Position numbers and translations under genes: made by a program. Positions 1 through 7,880 of a DNA stretch of 64,000 nt are shown here, one piece after another. The stretch lies in the NCBI GenBank assembly GCA_005882315.1, contig VBAR01000001.1:2119736-2183735 (forward strand), read 5' to 3'. The stretch's first letter is position 1. Each line of letters begins with the position of its first letter. The DNA is from Bacteroidota bacterium (GTDB lineage: Bacteria; Bacteroidota; Bacteroidia; Chitinophagales; Chitinophagaceae). Below the pieces are notes generated by a model that saw only the letters and a list, made by a program, of their open reading frames with translations, searched no databases and was not told where the DNA came from.

Positions 1-445
1 TGATGTTGATAATGCAGCGGTTTCAAATACAACAAGCAGCGGTACCCCGGAAAATGGTGAAAATATAACTGATCCGGGAAAGGATGATAAAGGAAAAGAA
101 GAGCCAGCGCCACAGGAAGACAATACTCCACCAGTGAAAATTTATCAAAGAGACCCACAGTTTCCCGGAGGCTATGAAGCACTCGCAGTTTTCATGCGGA
201 GGAATCTTGTGACACCGGAAGAATTGGAGATCGGCGACAAAAAAATTGTAAGAATTAAATTCATCGTTGGTAAAGATGGATCGATCGCCGATATAGTTGT
301 ACTGGAAAGCCCGGGTAAAGATTATGACAAAGAAGTAAGGCGTGTAATAAAGAAAATGCCGAAATGGGAGCCGGCTATTCAGAATGATATTAATGTGGCA
401 GTAGGCTATGTATTACCCATCACATTTATGGGGGTGGAAGAATAA
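1..445 (+). CDS. TonB-family energy transducer, C-terminal part (5' end outside window)
   Basis: The frame is open from the first bases of the window, so the gene starts upstream and only the last ~148 residues are visible. The visible part begins with a low-complexity acidic and proline-rich stretch (periplasmic spacer), then a TonB C-terminal fold of about 90 residues with the hallmark phrases FPGG, a VRIKFIVGKDGSIADIVV strand and KKMPKWEPA, ending in PITF. TonB C-domains contact outer-membrane receptors. An internal GTG at 134 would begin inside the spacer and is not the real start. The full-length TonB proteins at 23804 and 24791 share the same C-terminal pattern. Confidence 0.88.
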   Translation, partial: DVDNAAVSNTTSSGTPENGENITDPGKDDKGKEEPAPQEDNTPPVKIYQRDPQFPGGYEALAVFMRRNLVTPEELEIGDKKIVRIKFIVGKDGSIADIVVLESPGKDYDKEVRRVIKKMPKWEPAIQNDINVAVGYVLPITFMGVEE

Positions 446-487
446 AAAATGCCTTAAATTGCCACCCTTGAAAAAACTGGTTAGTAC

Positions 488-730
488 ATGATAGAAGAAT
501 ACGAAAAGAGGAAGCGGAAACAGATTTCATCAATGCGCAGTATTATGGATTATGCAATGGGTACTCTCATAGTCCTGTTCGGCGCATTTTTGTTATTCAG
601 GGATCAGTTTGATTGGGATATTAACCGCCGGTTTAAACCGGATGACCTGGATAAAATTTTTGGGGTGATCTGCCTGCTGTATGGTGCATGGCGGATATAC
701 AGGGGCGTTAAGAAAAATTATTTTCATTAA
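488..730 (+). CDS. Small two-helix membrane protein, unknown function
   Basis: An 80-residue protein with a basic N-terminus and two hydrophobic segments (about residues 22-38, IMDYAMGTLIVLFGAFLLF, and 55-72) separated by a short hydrophilic loop containing DWDINRRFKPDD. It lies 42 bp after the TonB-like gene and 7 bp before the PstS-like gene, which suggests one operon with the energy-transduction genes. No family is recognised with confidence. The hydrophobicity pattern and tight spacing support a real gene. Confidence 0.6.
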   Translation: MIEEYEKRKRKQISSMRSIMDYAMGTLIVLFGAFLLFRDQFDWDINRRFKPDDLDKIFGVICLLYGAWRIYRGVKKNYFH

Positions 731-737
731 TAAGGCT

Positions 738-1676
738 ATGGCAATTCCGGGTATAAAGAATTTATTTATTGTTGTGCTTCTGTTGCCGCTATTTTTATTC
801 TGCAGTTGTACAAACTATGAAAAACGGCTGAAATCAATGCCGGATTATGGCGATAGCGGAACGATTCATGTAAGCTGTGATGAAAGTTTTAAGCCGATTG
901 TGGAAGAACTTGTTAAAGTGTATGAATCCGATCATAGAAAAACAAAGATCATTGTAACGTATAAACCCGAAGCCGAGTGTTTGGATGATTTGCTGATGGA
1001 CAGCGTAAGAATGATCATTGCTACCCGTCGTGCCAATGAATATGAAAAAGATTATATCGCCGACTCGTTTAAAATCGATGCGGTAACTAAGGTAACAGCG
1101 TATGATGCGATATCAGTAATTGTACACCCAGATAACCCGGATTCATTACTTTCAATGGATAATATCAGGGAAATACTCACAGGGAAATTTAGGAAAAATT
1201 TAATCCCTGTTTTTGATGGTATAAAAGCAACCAGTACGGTACGTTTTATCATCGATAGTATATTGAATGGAGATTCTTTGACAAAGACAGCAGTAGCAGG
1301 GCGAAGCAGTAAAGGAGTAATAGATTATGTGGCACAAACAAAAGATGCGATTGGTTTTATCGGCGTAAGCTGGATCGGCAATCCTGAAGATACTGCAAGC
1401 CTGATGGCATTGAAAAAGGTAAAAGCGGTACAGTTAGAAAGAACGGATGTAAAAGGTAGATGTATTTACCCGACACAAGGCAATATTTACCTGCGCCGCT
1501 ACCCGATGATAAGGGAACTTGTTTACACAGTAAAAGAAAGACATCCCGGATTGGGTCACAGCTTTGCCAATTTTATGGACCAGCAGATCGGGCAATTGAT
1601 TTTTCACCGGGCTTACCTGGTGCCAGCATGGATAGATTATTTTAAGATAAGAAATGTAAAAATTACAGAAGAGTAA
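738..1676 (+). CDS. PstS-like substrate-binding lipoprotein
   Basis: A 312-residue protein resembling the PstS/PBP-like phosphate-binding family: after the signal it reads GTIHVSCDESFKPIVEEL, and later GRSSKGVIDYVAQTKDAIGF, typical of the two-lobed binding fold. The N-terminus has a signal peptide ending in LFLFCSC, a lipobox-like site, so it is probably a membrane-anchored lipoprotein. I chose the ATG at 738 because the in-frame ATG at 681 lies inside the preceding gene and would put about 19 non-signal residues in front of the signal peptide. No PstABC permease genes are nearby. The companion genes are TonB-like and TPR, so a classical phosphate uptake role is doubtful. Confidence 0.8.
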   Translation: MAIPGIKNLFIVVLLLPLFLFCSCTNYEKRLKSMPDYGDSGTIHVSCDESFKPIVEELVKVYESDHRKTKIIVTYKPEAECLDDLLMDSVRMIIATRRANEYEKDYIADSFKIDAVTKVTAYDAISVIVHPDNPDSLLSMDNIREILTGKFRKNLIPVFDGIKATSTVRFIIDSILNGDSLTKTAVAGRSSKGVIDYVAQTKDAIGFIGVSWIGNPEDTASLMALKKVKAVQLERTDVKGRCIYPTQGNIYLRRYPMIRELVYTVKERHPGLGHSFANFMDQQIGQLIFHRAYLVPAWIDYFKIRNVKITEE

Positions 1677-1824
1677 AGAGTTCTTTTTCAACAGTTCAGT
1701 GGAGAAATTAAATAATAACTGTTAAACAAAACGAGTAGAAATATATTTGGTATCAGTTTTGAAAATACAGGGTTATTGAAACTGAGAAAGTTTATATTTA
1801 CAACCCCTAAAAACGAGAAATAAA

Positions 1825-3600
1825 ATGAAGAAAACCATGTTTGCCATACTCGCATCAGTATCACTGGTGTCGGTATCAAAAGCACAAACAGTACAGGAAG
1901 GTCTCGGCCACCTGTATGCTGATAGATGGCAGAGTGCTGTCGGAGTATTTCAGAAATTACTGGCACAAAACCCCAATAATATTGAGGCGAGTTACTGGTT
2001 AGGTCAAACTTATTTTGACATGGATGAGAATGATAAAGCAAGAGAAGTATATGATAAAGGACTGGCTGCAAGTAATAATGCACCTCTTTTGCTTGTTGGT
2101 AAAGGGCATTCGTTGTTAACTGACAAAAAACCGAATGAAGCTCGTCAGCAATTTGAATTGGCTCTTTCAATGAGTAAGGATAAAAAAGGAAAAGATAATC
2201 CTGATATTCTGAATGCGATTGGTCGTGCACATATTGATGTAAAAGAGGGCGACTTTAAATATGCAGAGCAAATTTTAAGAACAGCATCGGAACTCAGCCC
2301 TAAAAACGCAGATATATTTCTAAATCTCGGTAATGCTATTCGTAAAGCAAGACCCGGTGAAGCCGGACATGATGCGTTTGAAGCATATAGAAAAGCATTG
2401 GAGATTAGTCCCAATTTTGCTTACGCTTATGTAAGAATAGCAAAGCTGTTCGAAACACAACGTAACTGGGACCTGGTATTGGAAAATTTGAATAAAGCTG
2501 CTTCCGTTGATCCAAATTTCAGCGTGGCATATTATGAATTATTTTTCTACTATTTTGTACGCAGCGATATCCCTAACGCAGAAACTTATTTTAATAAATA
2601 TGTGAATAGCCGCCCTAATGAAGAAAAATGGGAGCATGATTATCTGAATGCACAACTTTGTTATATTAAAAAAGATTATGATTGCGCAGTTAGTAAAGCT
2701 GAATCAGTACGTACATTACAAGGCGCAAAAGTGAAACCCAGGGTATTGAGAATACTTGCTTATGCCTACCTGGATAAAAAAGATTTTGCAAAAGCTAAAG
2801 CGGCAGATGACGAATTCTTTGCAAAAGAAAAAGACGGCTTTAATCCTGCTGACTATAAACGCAAAGCAGAAATTGCCGCGGGTTCAGGTGTTCCTTGCGA
2901 AGAGTTGTTTGGTATCTATTTGCAGGGAGCTGCAGCCGATACTGTATTACAGTCAAAAATTGATTATTTGACAGATGCTGCAAAAGACTTTGAAAAAAGA
3001 GGTTGTAAAAAACAGGATGCAGATATGCGTTTAGTTGTTTTCAATCTTAGAAAAAATCCCAATCCCCTTAGTCTTATCAATATCGGCATCTTATATACAC
3101 AGGTTGATCAGTTTCCAAAAGCGGATAGTGTATTTAGGGTTTATACACAGCTTTCACCGGATAGCATACTCGGTTATTACTGGATAGGTAAAGTGAATGC
3201 AACATTGGATACAACCTATAAAGTAGAACCTTATGTAACAAATATGGTAAATGGATTTACAAAAGCATTGGATATTGCTGGTACTGATAAGTTGCGTCAT
3301 AAAAATCTTGGGGTTACTTCAGCTTTGTCATTGATAGGATATTACTATAATATAAAAGCGGATAAAGAAGCTGCCCTAGCTGTTCTAGGCAAAGGATTGG
3401 AGCTTGATACTGCAAATGCACAATTGAAGAATATCAAAGGTATTTTAGAGAGAAAAACTCCAGCAAAACAAACTCAGCCAAAGCAGGGAAATAGTAGTAA
3501 TGGACCTGTTCCTAATGGTAACAAACCTTCCGCTACTAAGCCTGCGGCTACAACATCTAAATCAACAAGTACTGGTGCCAGCACCGGTTCTAAAAGATAA
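1825..3600 (+). CDS. Exported tetratricopeptide-repeat protein
   Basis: A 591-residue protein with a Sec signal peptide (MKKTMFAILASVSLVSVSKAQ) and a series of TPR-like helix pairs over most of its length, for example ASYWLGQTYFDMDENDKAREVYDKGL and NIEASYWLGQ-type units, plus later repeats around residues 120-310 and 410-520. The last 45 residues are a lysine/threonine/serine/proline-rich low-complexity tail. TPR proteins act as scaffolds, here in the periplasm. It follows the PstS-like gene by 148 bp and may belong to the same TonB-associated group, but could also have its own promoter. Confidence 0.8.
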   Translation: MKKTMFAILASVSLVSVSKAQTVQEGLGHLYADRWQSAVGVFQKLLAQNPNNIEASYWLGQTYFDMDENDKAREVYDKGLAASNNAPLLLVGKGHSLLTDKKPNEARQQFELALSMSKDKKGKDNPDILNAIGRAHIDVKEGDFKYAEQILRTASELSPKNADIFLNLGNAIRKARPGEAGHDAFEAYRKALEISPNFAYAYVRIAKLFETQRNWDLVLENLNKAASVDPNFSVAYYELFFYYFVRSDIPNAETYFNKYVNSRPNEEKWEHDYLNAQLCYIKKDYDCAVSKAESVRTLQGAKVKPRVLRILAYAYLDKKDFAKAKAADDEFFAKEKDGFNPADYKRKAEIAAGSGVPCEELFGIYLQGAAADTVLQSKIDYLTDAAKDFEKRGCKKQDADMRLVVFNLRKNPNPLSLINIGILYTQVDQFPKADSVFRVYTQLSPDSILGYYWIGKVNATLDTTYKVEPYVTNMVNGFTKALDIAGTDKLRHKNLGVTSALSLIGYYYNIKADKEAALAVLGKGLELDTANAQLKNIKGILERKTPAKQTQPKQGNSSNGPVPNGNKPSATKPAATTSKSTSTGASTGSKR

Positions 3601-3689
3601 ATTCGGTTTTCTTCGTTTTTAAGAAAGTCCTTCGCTTTTACTGGCGGGGGATTTTTCTTTTTCATGTGCTTGTGTTATCTCTGTCATAA

Positions 3690-3732
3690 CTGATTATTTT
3701 CAAGGTAATTTCCCTTTGCAACCTTACTTTTG
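3690..3732 (+). promoter_or_regulatory. Candidate nuo operon promoter with possible Crp/Fnr-type box
   Basis: TACTTTTG at 3725-3732 matches the Bacteroidota -7 consensus TAnnTTTG, giving a leader of about 15-20 nt to the nuoA ATG at 3753. No TTG is seen at the -33 position. CTGATTATTTTCAA at 3690-3703 has the TGA-N6-TCA geometry, but its centre is 28.5 bp from the -7 element rather than the 29.5 bp seen at the other promoters, and no second box lies 22 bp upstream. The promoter is plausible; control by the regulator is uncertain. Confidence 0.4.
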
Positions 3733-3752
3733 CTTACTGTCTAAAACGGACT

Positions 3753-4160
3753 ATGTTTAAACTACTTCAAGGAGGAATTCCGCAAACGTCTGCGATTGAT
3801 AATGCCGCAAGCTATCTTCCGGCAGGCATACAAATTTTGATTGCTGTAGGGCTGGTTGCTTTCCTCACGGTTGTTACACATTTACTCGGTCCGAAACGTA
3901 AAACTTCTGATAAATTAGAGAACTTTGCAAGTGGCATAGAGACACATGGCGATGCCCGTCAGCCAATGGCGATCAAATATTTTCTTACAGCCATTCTTTT
4001 TGTGTTATTTGATGTGGAAGTGATCTTCTTTTATCCGTATGCGGTAAATTTTAAAGGATTAGGATGGCCGGGTTTTTGGGCAGTTGTAATGTTTGTAGGA
4101 TTCTTTTTATGCGGCTTCTATTATATCCTAAAGAAAGGCGCATTGAAGTGGGAAGATTAG
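3753..4160 (+). CDS. nuoA: NADH-quinone oxidoreductase subunit A
   Basis: A 135-residue subunit A with three predicted membrane helices. The conserved segment FDVEVIFFYPYAV in the second helix region carries the acidic residues typical of NuoA. It is the first gene of a complete nuoA-N set. NuoA is part of the membrane arm of proton-pumping complex I near the quinone site. The start ATG is preceded by a promoter-like element at 3725. Confidence 0.96.
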   Translation: MFKLLQGGIPQTSAIDNAASYLPAGIQILIAVGLVAFLTVVTHLLGPKRKTSDKLENFASGIETHGDARQPMAIKYFLTAILFVLFDVEVIFFYPYAVNFKGLGWPGFWAVVMFVGFFLCGFYYILKKGALKWED

Positions 4161-4254
4161 AAATGTAGAATATCAAATATCGAATTATAAATGTAAAATG
4201 GGTAGTGTTATGAGGTTTAGATTTTACATTTTTCATTCAAAATTTTAAATTACC

Positions 4255-4839
4255 ATGTCTCGTCCTGTATCATATAATATCAATCCCAAACCGCTGGTAG
4301 CAGATATCAGTATGGCAGATATGCCGGAAGGTTTTATGGGTGAAGGCTTCCAGGCTACAAGACTGGATAAAGTGATTGGATTAGCGAGAAAAAATTCTAT
4401 CTGGCCACTGCCATTTGCAACATCCTGTTGCGGTATCGAATTCATGGCAACAATGGGTTCACATTATGATTTGGCAAGATTTGGAAGTGAGAGAGTTGGT
4501 TTCTCACCGCGCCAATGTGATCTGTTGATGGTAATGGGTACTATTGCGAAAAAAATGGGACCCGTCGTAAAACAAGTTTACCTGCAAATGGCTGAGCCGC
4601 GTTGGGTAATGGCTGTTGGTGCTTGTGCAAGTAGCGGTGGTATTTTCGATACATACAGTGTATTACAGGGCATTGACCAGGTAGTACCGGTAGATGTATA
4701 TGTACCGGGTTGCCCGCCAAGACCCGAAGCAATTATTGACGGCGTAATGAGAATACAGGATCTGGTAGGTAAAGAGAGTTTGAGAAGAAGAAATGGAGAG
4801 AAGTATAAAGCTTTATTAGAAAGTTACGGAATACAATAA
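4255..4839 (+). CDS. nuoB: NADH-quinone oxidoreductase subunit B (cluster N2)
   Basis: A 194-residue NuoB. The ligands of the terminal [4Fe-4S] cluster N2 are visible: the tandem cysteines C58-C59 in TSCCGIEF, C124 in GACASSGG and C153 in PGCPPRPE. N2 passes electrons to quinone. It follows nuoA by 94 bp and precedes nuoC by 11 bp. Confidence 0.97.
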   Translation: MSRPVSYNINPKPLVADISMADMPEGFMGEGFQATRLDKVIGLARKNSIWPLPFATSCCGIEFMATMGSHYDLARFGSERVGFSPRQCDLLMVMGTIAKKMGPVVKQVYLQMAEPRWVMAVGACASSGGIFDTYSVLQGIDQVVPVDVYVPGCPPRPEAIIDGVMRIQDLVGKESLRRRNGEKYKALLESYGIQ

Positions 4840-4850
4840 GATAACCTGAA

Positions 4851-5357
4851 ATGGCTTTGACAAACGATATAATCAAGCAACGACTTGTTGAAAAATTCGG
4901 TGAACAGGTAAAAGGTTTCGAAGAACCTTACGGTATGCTCACATTTGAAGCGCCAAAAGAATTAAATCTAAAGGTGCTTAATTTTTTGTTTGATGATGAG
5001 CAACTGAAATTCCGGTTTATGACTGATTTATGTGCCGTTCATTATCCTGATAATGCAGGGAAAGAACTAGCTGTAGTTTATCATTTACATAACCTTGTTG
5101 ACAATGTCCGCATCCGTTTTAAAGTATTTTCGGATATCAATACACCAGATGTTTATACAGCGTCAGGTTTATTTTCTGCAGCTAACTGGATGGAGAGAGA
5201 GACCTATGATTTCTTTGGGGTGAATTTTGTTGGCCACCCAAATTTGAAAAGAATATTGAATGTAGATGAGATGGATTATTTCCCGTTAAGAAAGGAATAT
5301 CCGTTGGAAGACCAAACAAGAATTGATAAAGATGATGAGATGTTTGGAAGAGGATAA
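4851..5357 (+). CDS. nuoC: NADH-quinone oxidoreductase subunit C
   Basis: A 168-residue 30-kDa-type subunit with the family signature near the C-terminus (WMERETYDFFGVNFVGHPNL, then RILNVDEMDYFPLRKEYPLE). NuoC and NuoD are separate genes here, not fused as in E. coli. It helps form the peripheral-arm connection to the quinone chamber. Confidence 0.96.
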   Translation: MALTNDIIKQRLVEKFGEQVKGFEEPYGMLTFEAPKELNLKVLNFLFDDEQLKFRFMTDLCAVHYPDNAGKELAVVYHLHNLVDNVRIRFKVFSDINTPDVYTASGLFSAANWMERETYDFFGVNFVGHPNLKRILNVDEMDYFPLRKEYPLEDQTRIDKDDEMFGRG

Positions 5358-5363
5358 TTAACA

Positions 5364-5394
5364 GATTTGAAAATGTGCGGATGTGCGGATTTTA
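5364..5394 (+). repeat. Dispersed GTGCGGAT repeat, copy 1
   Basis: Between nuoC and nuoD: GATTTGAAAATGTGCGGATG followed by TGCGGATTTT, an internally repeated 8-10-base unit (ATGTGCGG). A second copy of the same family lies at 13213-13240 between nuoH and nuoI. It looks like a genome-dispersed intergenic repeat. Confidence 0.5.
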
Positions 5395-5437
5395 ATTGAT
5401 TCAAAGAAGAGAAAACTTAATTAATAACGAAATTTCT

Positions 5438-5461
5438 AAAGCCCCTTTAGGGGTTTGGGGT
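5438..5461 (+). repeat. Palindromic repeat, solo right arm before nuoD
   Basis: The arm AAAGCCCC-TTTA-GGGG followed by TTTGGGGT ends 2 bp before the nuoD ATG at 5464. It is the same arm that ends just before nuoK, nuoL and nuoM. No left arm is present here, so this is a solitary copy. The G-rich end occupies the ribosome-binding region. Confidence 0.8.
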
Positions 5462-5463
5462 TT

Positions 5464-6690
5464 ATGAAAGAACATGAACACATAAGATTACCGGAAGGTT
5501 CGATTGAAAAAACAACAACGACTCTGAACCTCGGACCAACTCACCCGGCCACACATGGTGTGTTTCAAAATATTCTTGAACTCGATGGAGAACGGATCGT
5601 TTCTTCAGAACAAACTGTAGGTTACATTCATCGTGCATTTGAAAAGCTGGCTGAACGCAGACCGCTTGCACAAATAACAACTCTTACAGATCGTCTCAAC
5701 TATTGCTCATCACCCATTAATAACATGGGTTGGCATATGACCTGCGAAAAACTTTTGGGTGTTGAAACTCCTAAGCGGGTCGATTATCTCCGCATTATCA
5801 TCATGGAGCTTTCAAGAATTTCAGACCATCTGATATGTAACTCTATTGTGGGTGTGGATGCAGGTGCTTACACGGGGTTCCTCTATGTGATGCAATATCG
5901 TGAACTGATCTATGAGATCTATGAAGAAGTATGTGGTGCAAGATTAACAACTAATATCGGACGCATTGGTGGTTTCGAAAGAAACTTCAATGATATCGCT
6001 TTTCAAAAATTAGATAAATTTTTAACTGAATACCCGGCTGTGCTTCGTGAGTTTGAAAGCTTATTTATGCGCAACCGGATATTTATGGAACGTACGCAAG
6101 GTACAGGTGCTATCAGCGCCGAACGTGCATTGAATTATGGTTTCACCGGCCCGAACTTGCGTGCAGCAGGTGTTGATTATGATGTACGGGTGCACACTCC
6201 GTATTGCAGTTACCAGGATTTTGATTTTGTAATTCCGGTTGGCAACACAGGCGATAATTATGATCGCTGGCTCGTACGCAGTCAGGAAATGTGGCAGAGC
6301 TTAAGTATTATTGAACAAGCTTACAGGAAAGTACAGGAGTTTAAAGGTGCAGAAGCAGAAATATATCATGCTGATGTTCCTGAGTATTATTTGCCGGAGA
6401 AAGAAGATGTGTACACAAAGATGGAAGCTCTTATCTATCATTTTAAAATTGTAATGGGAGAAACAGAAATTCCTTCCGGTGAAGTTTATCATGGTATCGA
6501 AGCGGGAAATGGTGAGTTGGGATTTTATTTGATCAGTGATGGCGGACGTACTCCTTATCGTTTGCATTTCCGCAGGCCTTGTTTTATTTATTATCAAGCC
6601 TACGCAGAATTGACAAAAGGTCAAATGCTGAGTGATGCGATTATGACAATGAGTTCATTAAACTTAATAGCTGGCGAGTTAGACGCTTAA
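5464..6690 (+). CDS. nuoD: NADH-quinone oxidoreductase subunit D
   Basis: A 408-residue 49-kDa-type subunit with the family start TTLNLGPTHPATHGVFQNIL and the quinone-chamber histidines of that segment. The C-terminus reads MTMSSLNLIAGELDA. The ATG at 5464 is chosen; an in-frame TTG at 5455 would fall in the palindromic repeat. NuoD forms the quinone-binding cavity with NuoB. Confidence 0.96.
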   Translation: MKEHEHIRLPEGSIEKTTTTLNLGPTHPATHGVFQNILELDGERIVSSEQTVGYIHRAFEKLAERRPLAQITTLTDRLNYCSSPINNMGWHMTCEKLLGVETPKRVDYLRIIIMELSRISDHLICNSIVGVDAGAYTGFLYVMQYRELIYEIYEEVCGARLTTNIGRIGGFERNFNDIAFQKLDKFLTEYPAVLREFESLFMRNRIFMERTQGTGAISAERALNYGFTGPNLRAAGVDYDVRVHTPYCSYQDFDFVIPVGNTGDNYDRWLVRSQEMWQSLSIIEQAYRKVQEFKGAEAEIYHADVPEYYLPEKEDVYTKMEALIYHFKIVMGETEIPSGEVYHGIEAGNGELGFYLISDGGRTPYRLHFRRPCFIYYQAYAELTKGQMLSDAIMTMSSLNLIAGELDA

Positions 6691-6722
6691 AAATTTTACA
6701 TTTTGAGTTTTTCATTTATATT

Positions 6723-7220
6723 ATGAAATTTTCTGACGATAAATTAAAAGAGGTACAGAGGATAATTAATTTTTATCCTGAAGGCAAGCAGAAATCTGCT
6801 GTGATCCCTGTTTTGCATTTAGCGCAGCAGGAATTTGGTGGCTGGCTGAGTTCTGAAACGATGGATTATGTTGCTTCAATATTAAGTATGGAGCCGATAG
6901 AAGTATATGAAGTGGCTACATTTTATAGCATGTATAATCTGAAACCTGTTGGCAAGTATATGTTTGAAGTTTGTCAAACAGGCCCCTGCATGATCAATGG
7001 CAGCGATGAGATCATTAATTATATTTATGATAAACTCGGCATTAAACCGGGTGAAACATCGGCTGATGGCATGTTTACTTTGAAAACGGTGGAATGTTTA
7101 GGCGCCTGCGGCTATGCGCCGATGATGCAGTTAGGCAAAAACTATCGGGAACACCTGACTAAAGATAAAGTGGATGCGATAATAAAAGAATGCAGGGAGA
7201 AGGCGGCCGTTAATAATTAA
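6723..7220 (+). CDS. nuoE: NADH-quinone oxidoreductase subunit E
   Basis: A 165-residue thioredoxin-like [2Fe-2S] subunit. The four cluster N1a ligands are visible as C84 and C89 (VCQTGPCM) and C125 and C129 (ECLGACGYAP). It is part of the NADH-dehydrogenase module with NuoF and NuoG. The next gene begins 1 bp after its stop. Confidence 0.96.
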   Translation: MKFSDDKLKEVQRIINFYPEGKQKSAVIPVLHLAQQEFGGWLSSETMDYVASILSMEPIEVYEVATFYSMYNLKPVGKYMFEVCQTGPCMINGSDEIINYIYDKLGIKPGETSADGMFTLKTVECLGACGYAPMMQLGKNYREHLTKDKVDAIIKECREKAAVNN

Positions 7221-7221
7221 G

Positions 7222-7647
7222 ATGAGATTGTTGTTTACAATAGCATTGTTCTTTACAAGTTTGATCGCAACGGCGCAAATTGACAGTGCCGGTTTGAAAA
7301 TAACAATGCAGCAACTGGATAAAGCATTGTTGGGAAAGGATGAAGCTGTTTTAAAACAAGTCTTGCACAAGAATGTCAGCTATGCTCATTCTAATGGATG
7401 GATACAAAGCAAGGATGATATTCTCAATGACTTTAAGTCGGGCAAACTGGTTTATAATAAGATTGAGAACAATAGTGTAAGAATAGTTAACATCAGTGAT
7501 AAATGGGCGACAGTGGCAACGAATACAAATGCTGAAGGAGTAGTGAATGGAAATGCGTTTAAATTAGTTCTGCAAGTCATGCAGGTTTGGATGAAAACAA
7601 AAAAAGGTTGGCAATTATATGCAAGGCAGAGTGCAAAACAAGGATAA
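7222..7647 (+). CDS. Exported SnoaL/DUF4440-like (NTF2-fold) protein inside the nuo operon
   Basis: A 141-residue protein with a Sec signal peptide (MRLLFTIALFFTSLIATAQ) and a body typical of the nuclear-transport-factor-2 fold: helices followed by SYAHSNGWIQSKDDILNDFK and a C-terminal sheet ending in VWMKTKKGWQLYARQ. DUF4440 proteins are small alpha+beta domains, usually of unknown role. It starts 1 bp after the nuoE stop, so it is co-transcribed. It is not a recognised complex I subunit; the association with complex I is positional only. Confidence 0.75.
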   Translation: MRLLFTIALFFTSLIATAQIDSAGLKITMQQLDKALLGKDEAVLKQVLHKNVSYAHSNGWIQSKDDILNDFKSGKLVYNKIENNSVRIVNISDKWATVATNTNAEGVVNGNAFKLVLQVMQVWMKTKKGWQLYARQSAKQG

Positions 7648-7658
7648 AGAAATTCTGA

Positions 7659-7853
7659 ATGAGAGGTTATAAACTATCTTTTTTGCTTGCAGTTCTTTTA
7701 ATACTTGGCGCATTTTGGGCGCAATATAATGAAAGTAAAAAACCAAAACCGATCAGGAATGAAATGATTCCGTGGGTTATGTTTCTGGGCGGTGGCATTT
7801 TAACAGTAATAGGGTCGGCTGAGTATAGAAAAGAAAAAGGTAAGAACAAATAA
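7659..7853 (+). CDS. Small two-helix membrane protein in the nuo operon
   Basis: A 64-residue protein with an N-terminal hydrophobic helix (about residues 5-22), a short charged loop NESKKPKPIRNEM and a second helix (about 39-53), ending in a lysine-rich tail. It lies 11 bp after the DUF4440-like gene. No family is recognised. Candidate roles include a small accessory factor of the membrane, but nothing in the sequence proves a link to complex I. Confidence 0.55.
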   Translation: MRGYKLSFLLAVLLILGAFWAQYNESKKPKPIRNEMIPWVMFLGGGILTVIGSAEYRKEKGKNK

Positions 7854-7856
7854 TTC

Positions 7857-7872
7857 TCCACCTGCTGGTGGA
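7857..7872 (+). promoter_or_regulatory. Short hairpin over the nuoF ribosome-binding region
   Basis: TCCACC-TGCT-GGTGGA forms a perfect 6-bp stem with a 4-nt loop, ending 8 bp before the nuoF ATG. The right arm GGTGGA is the best Shine-Dalgarno-like sequence available, so the hairpin could modulate translation. This is inferred from position only. Confidence 0.35.
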
Positions 7873-7880
7873 TCAGATAT

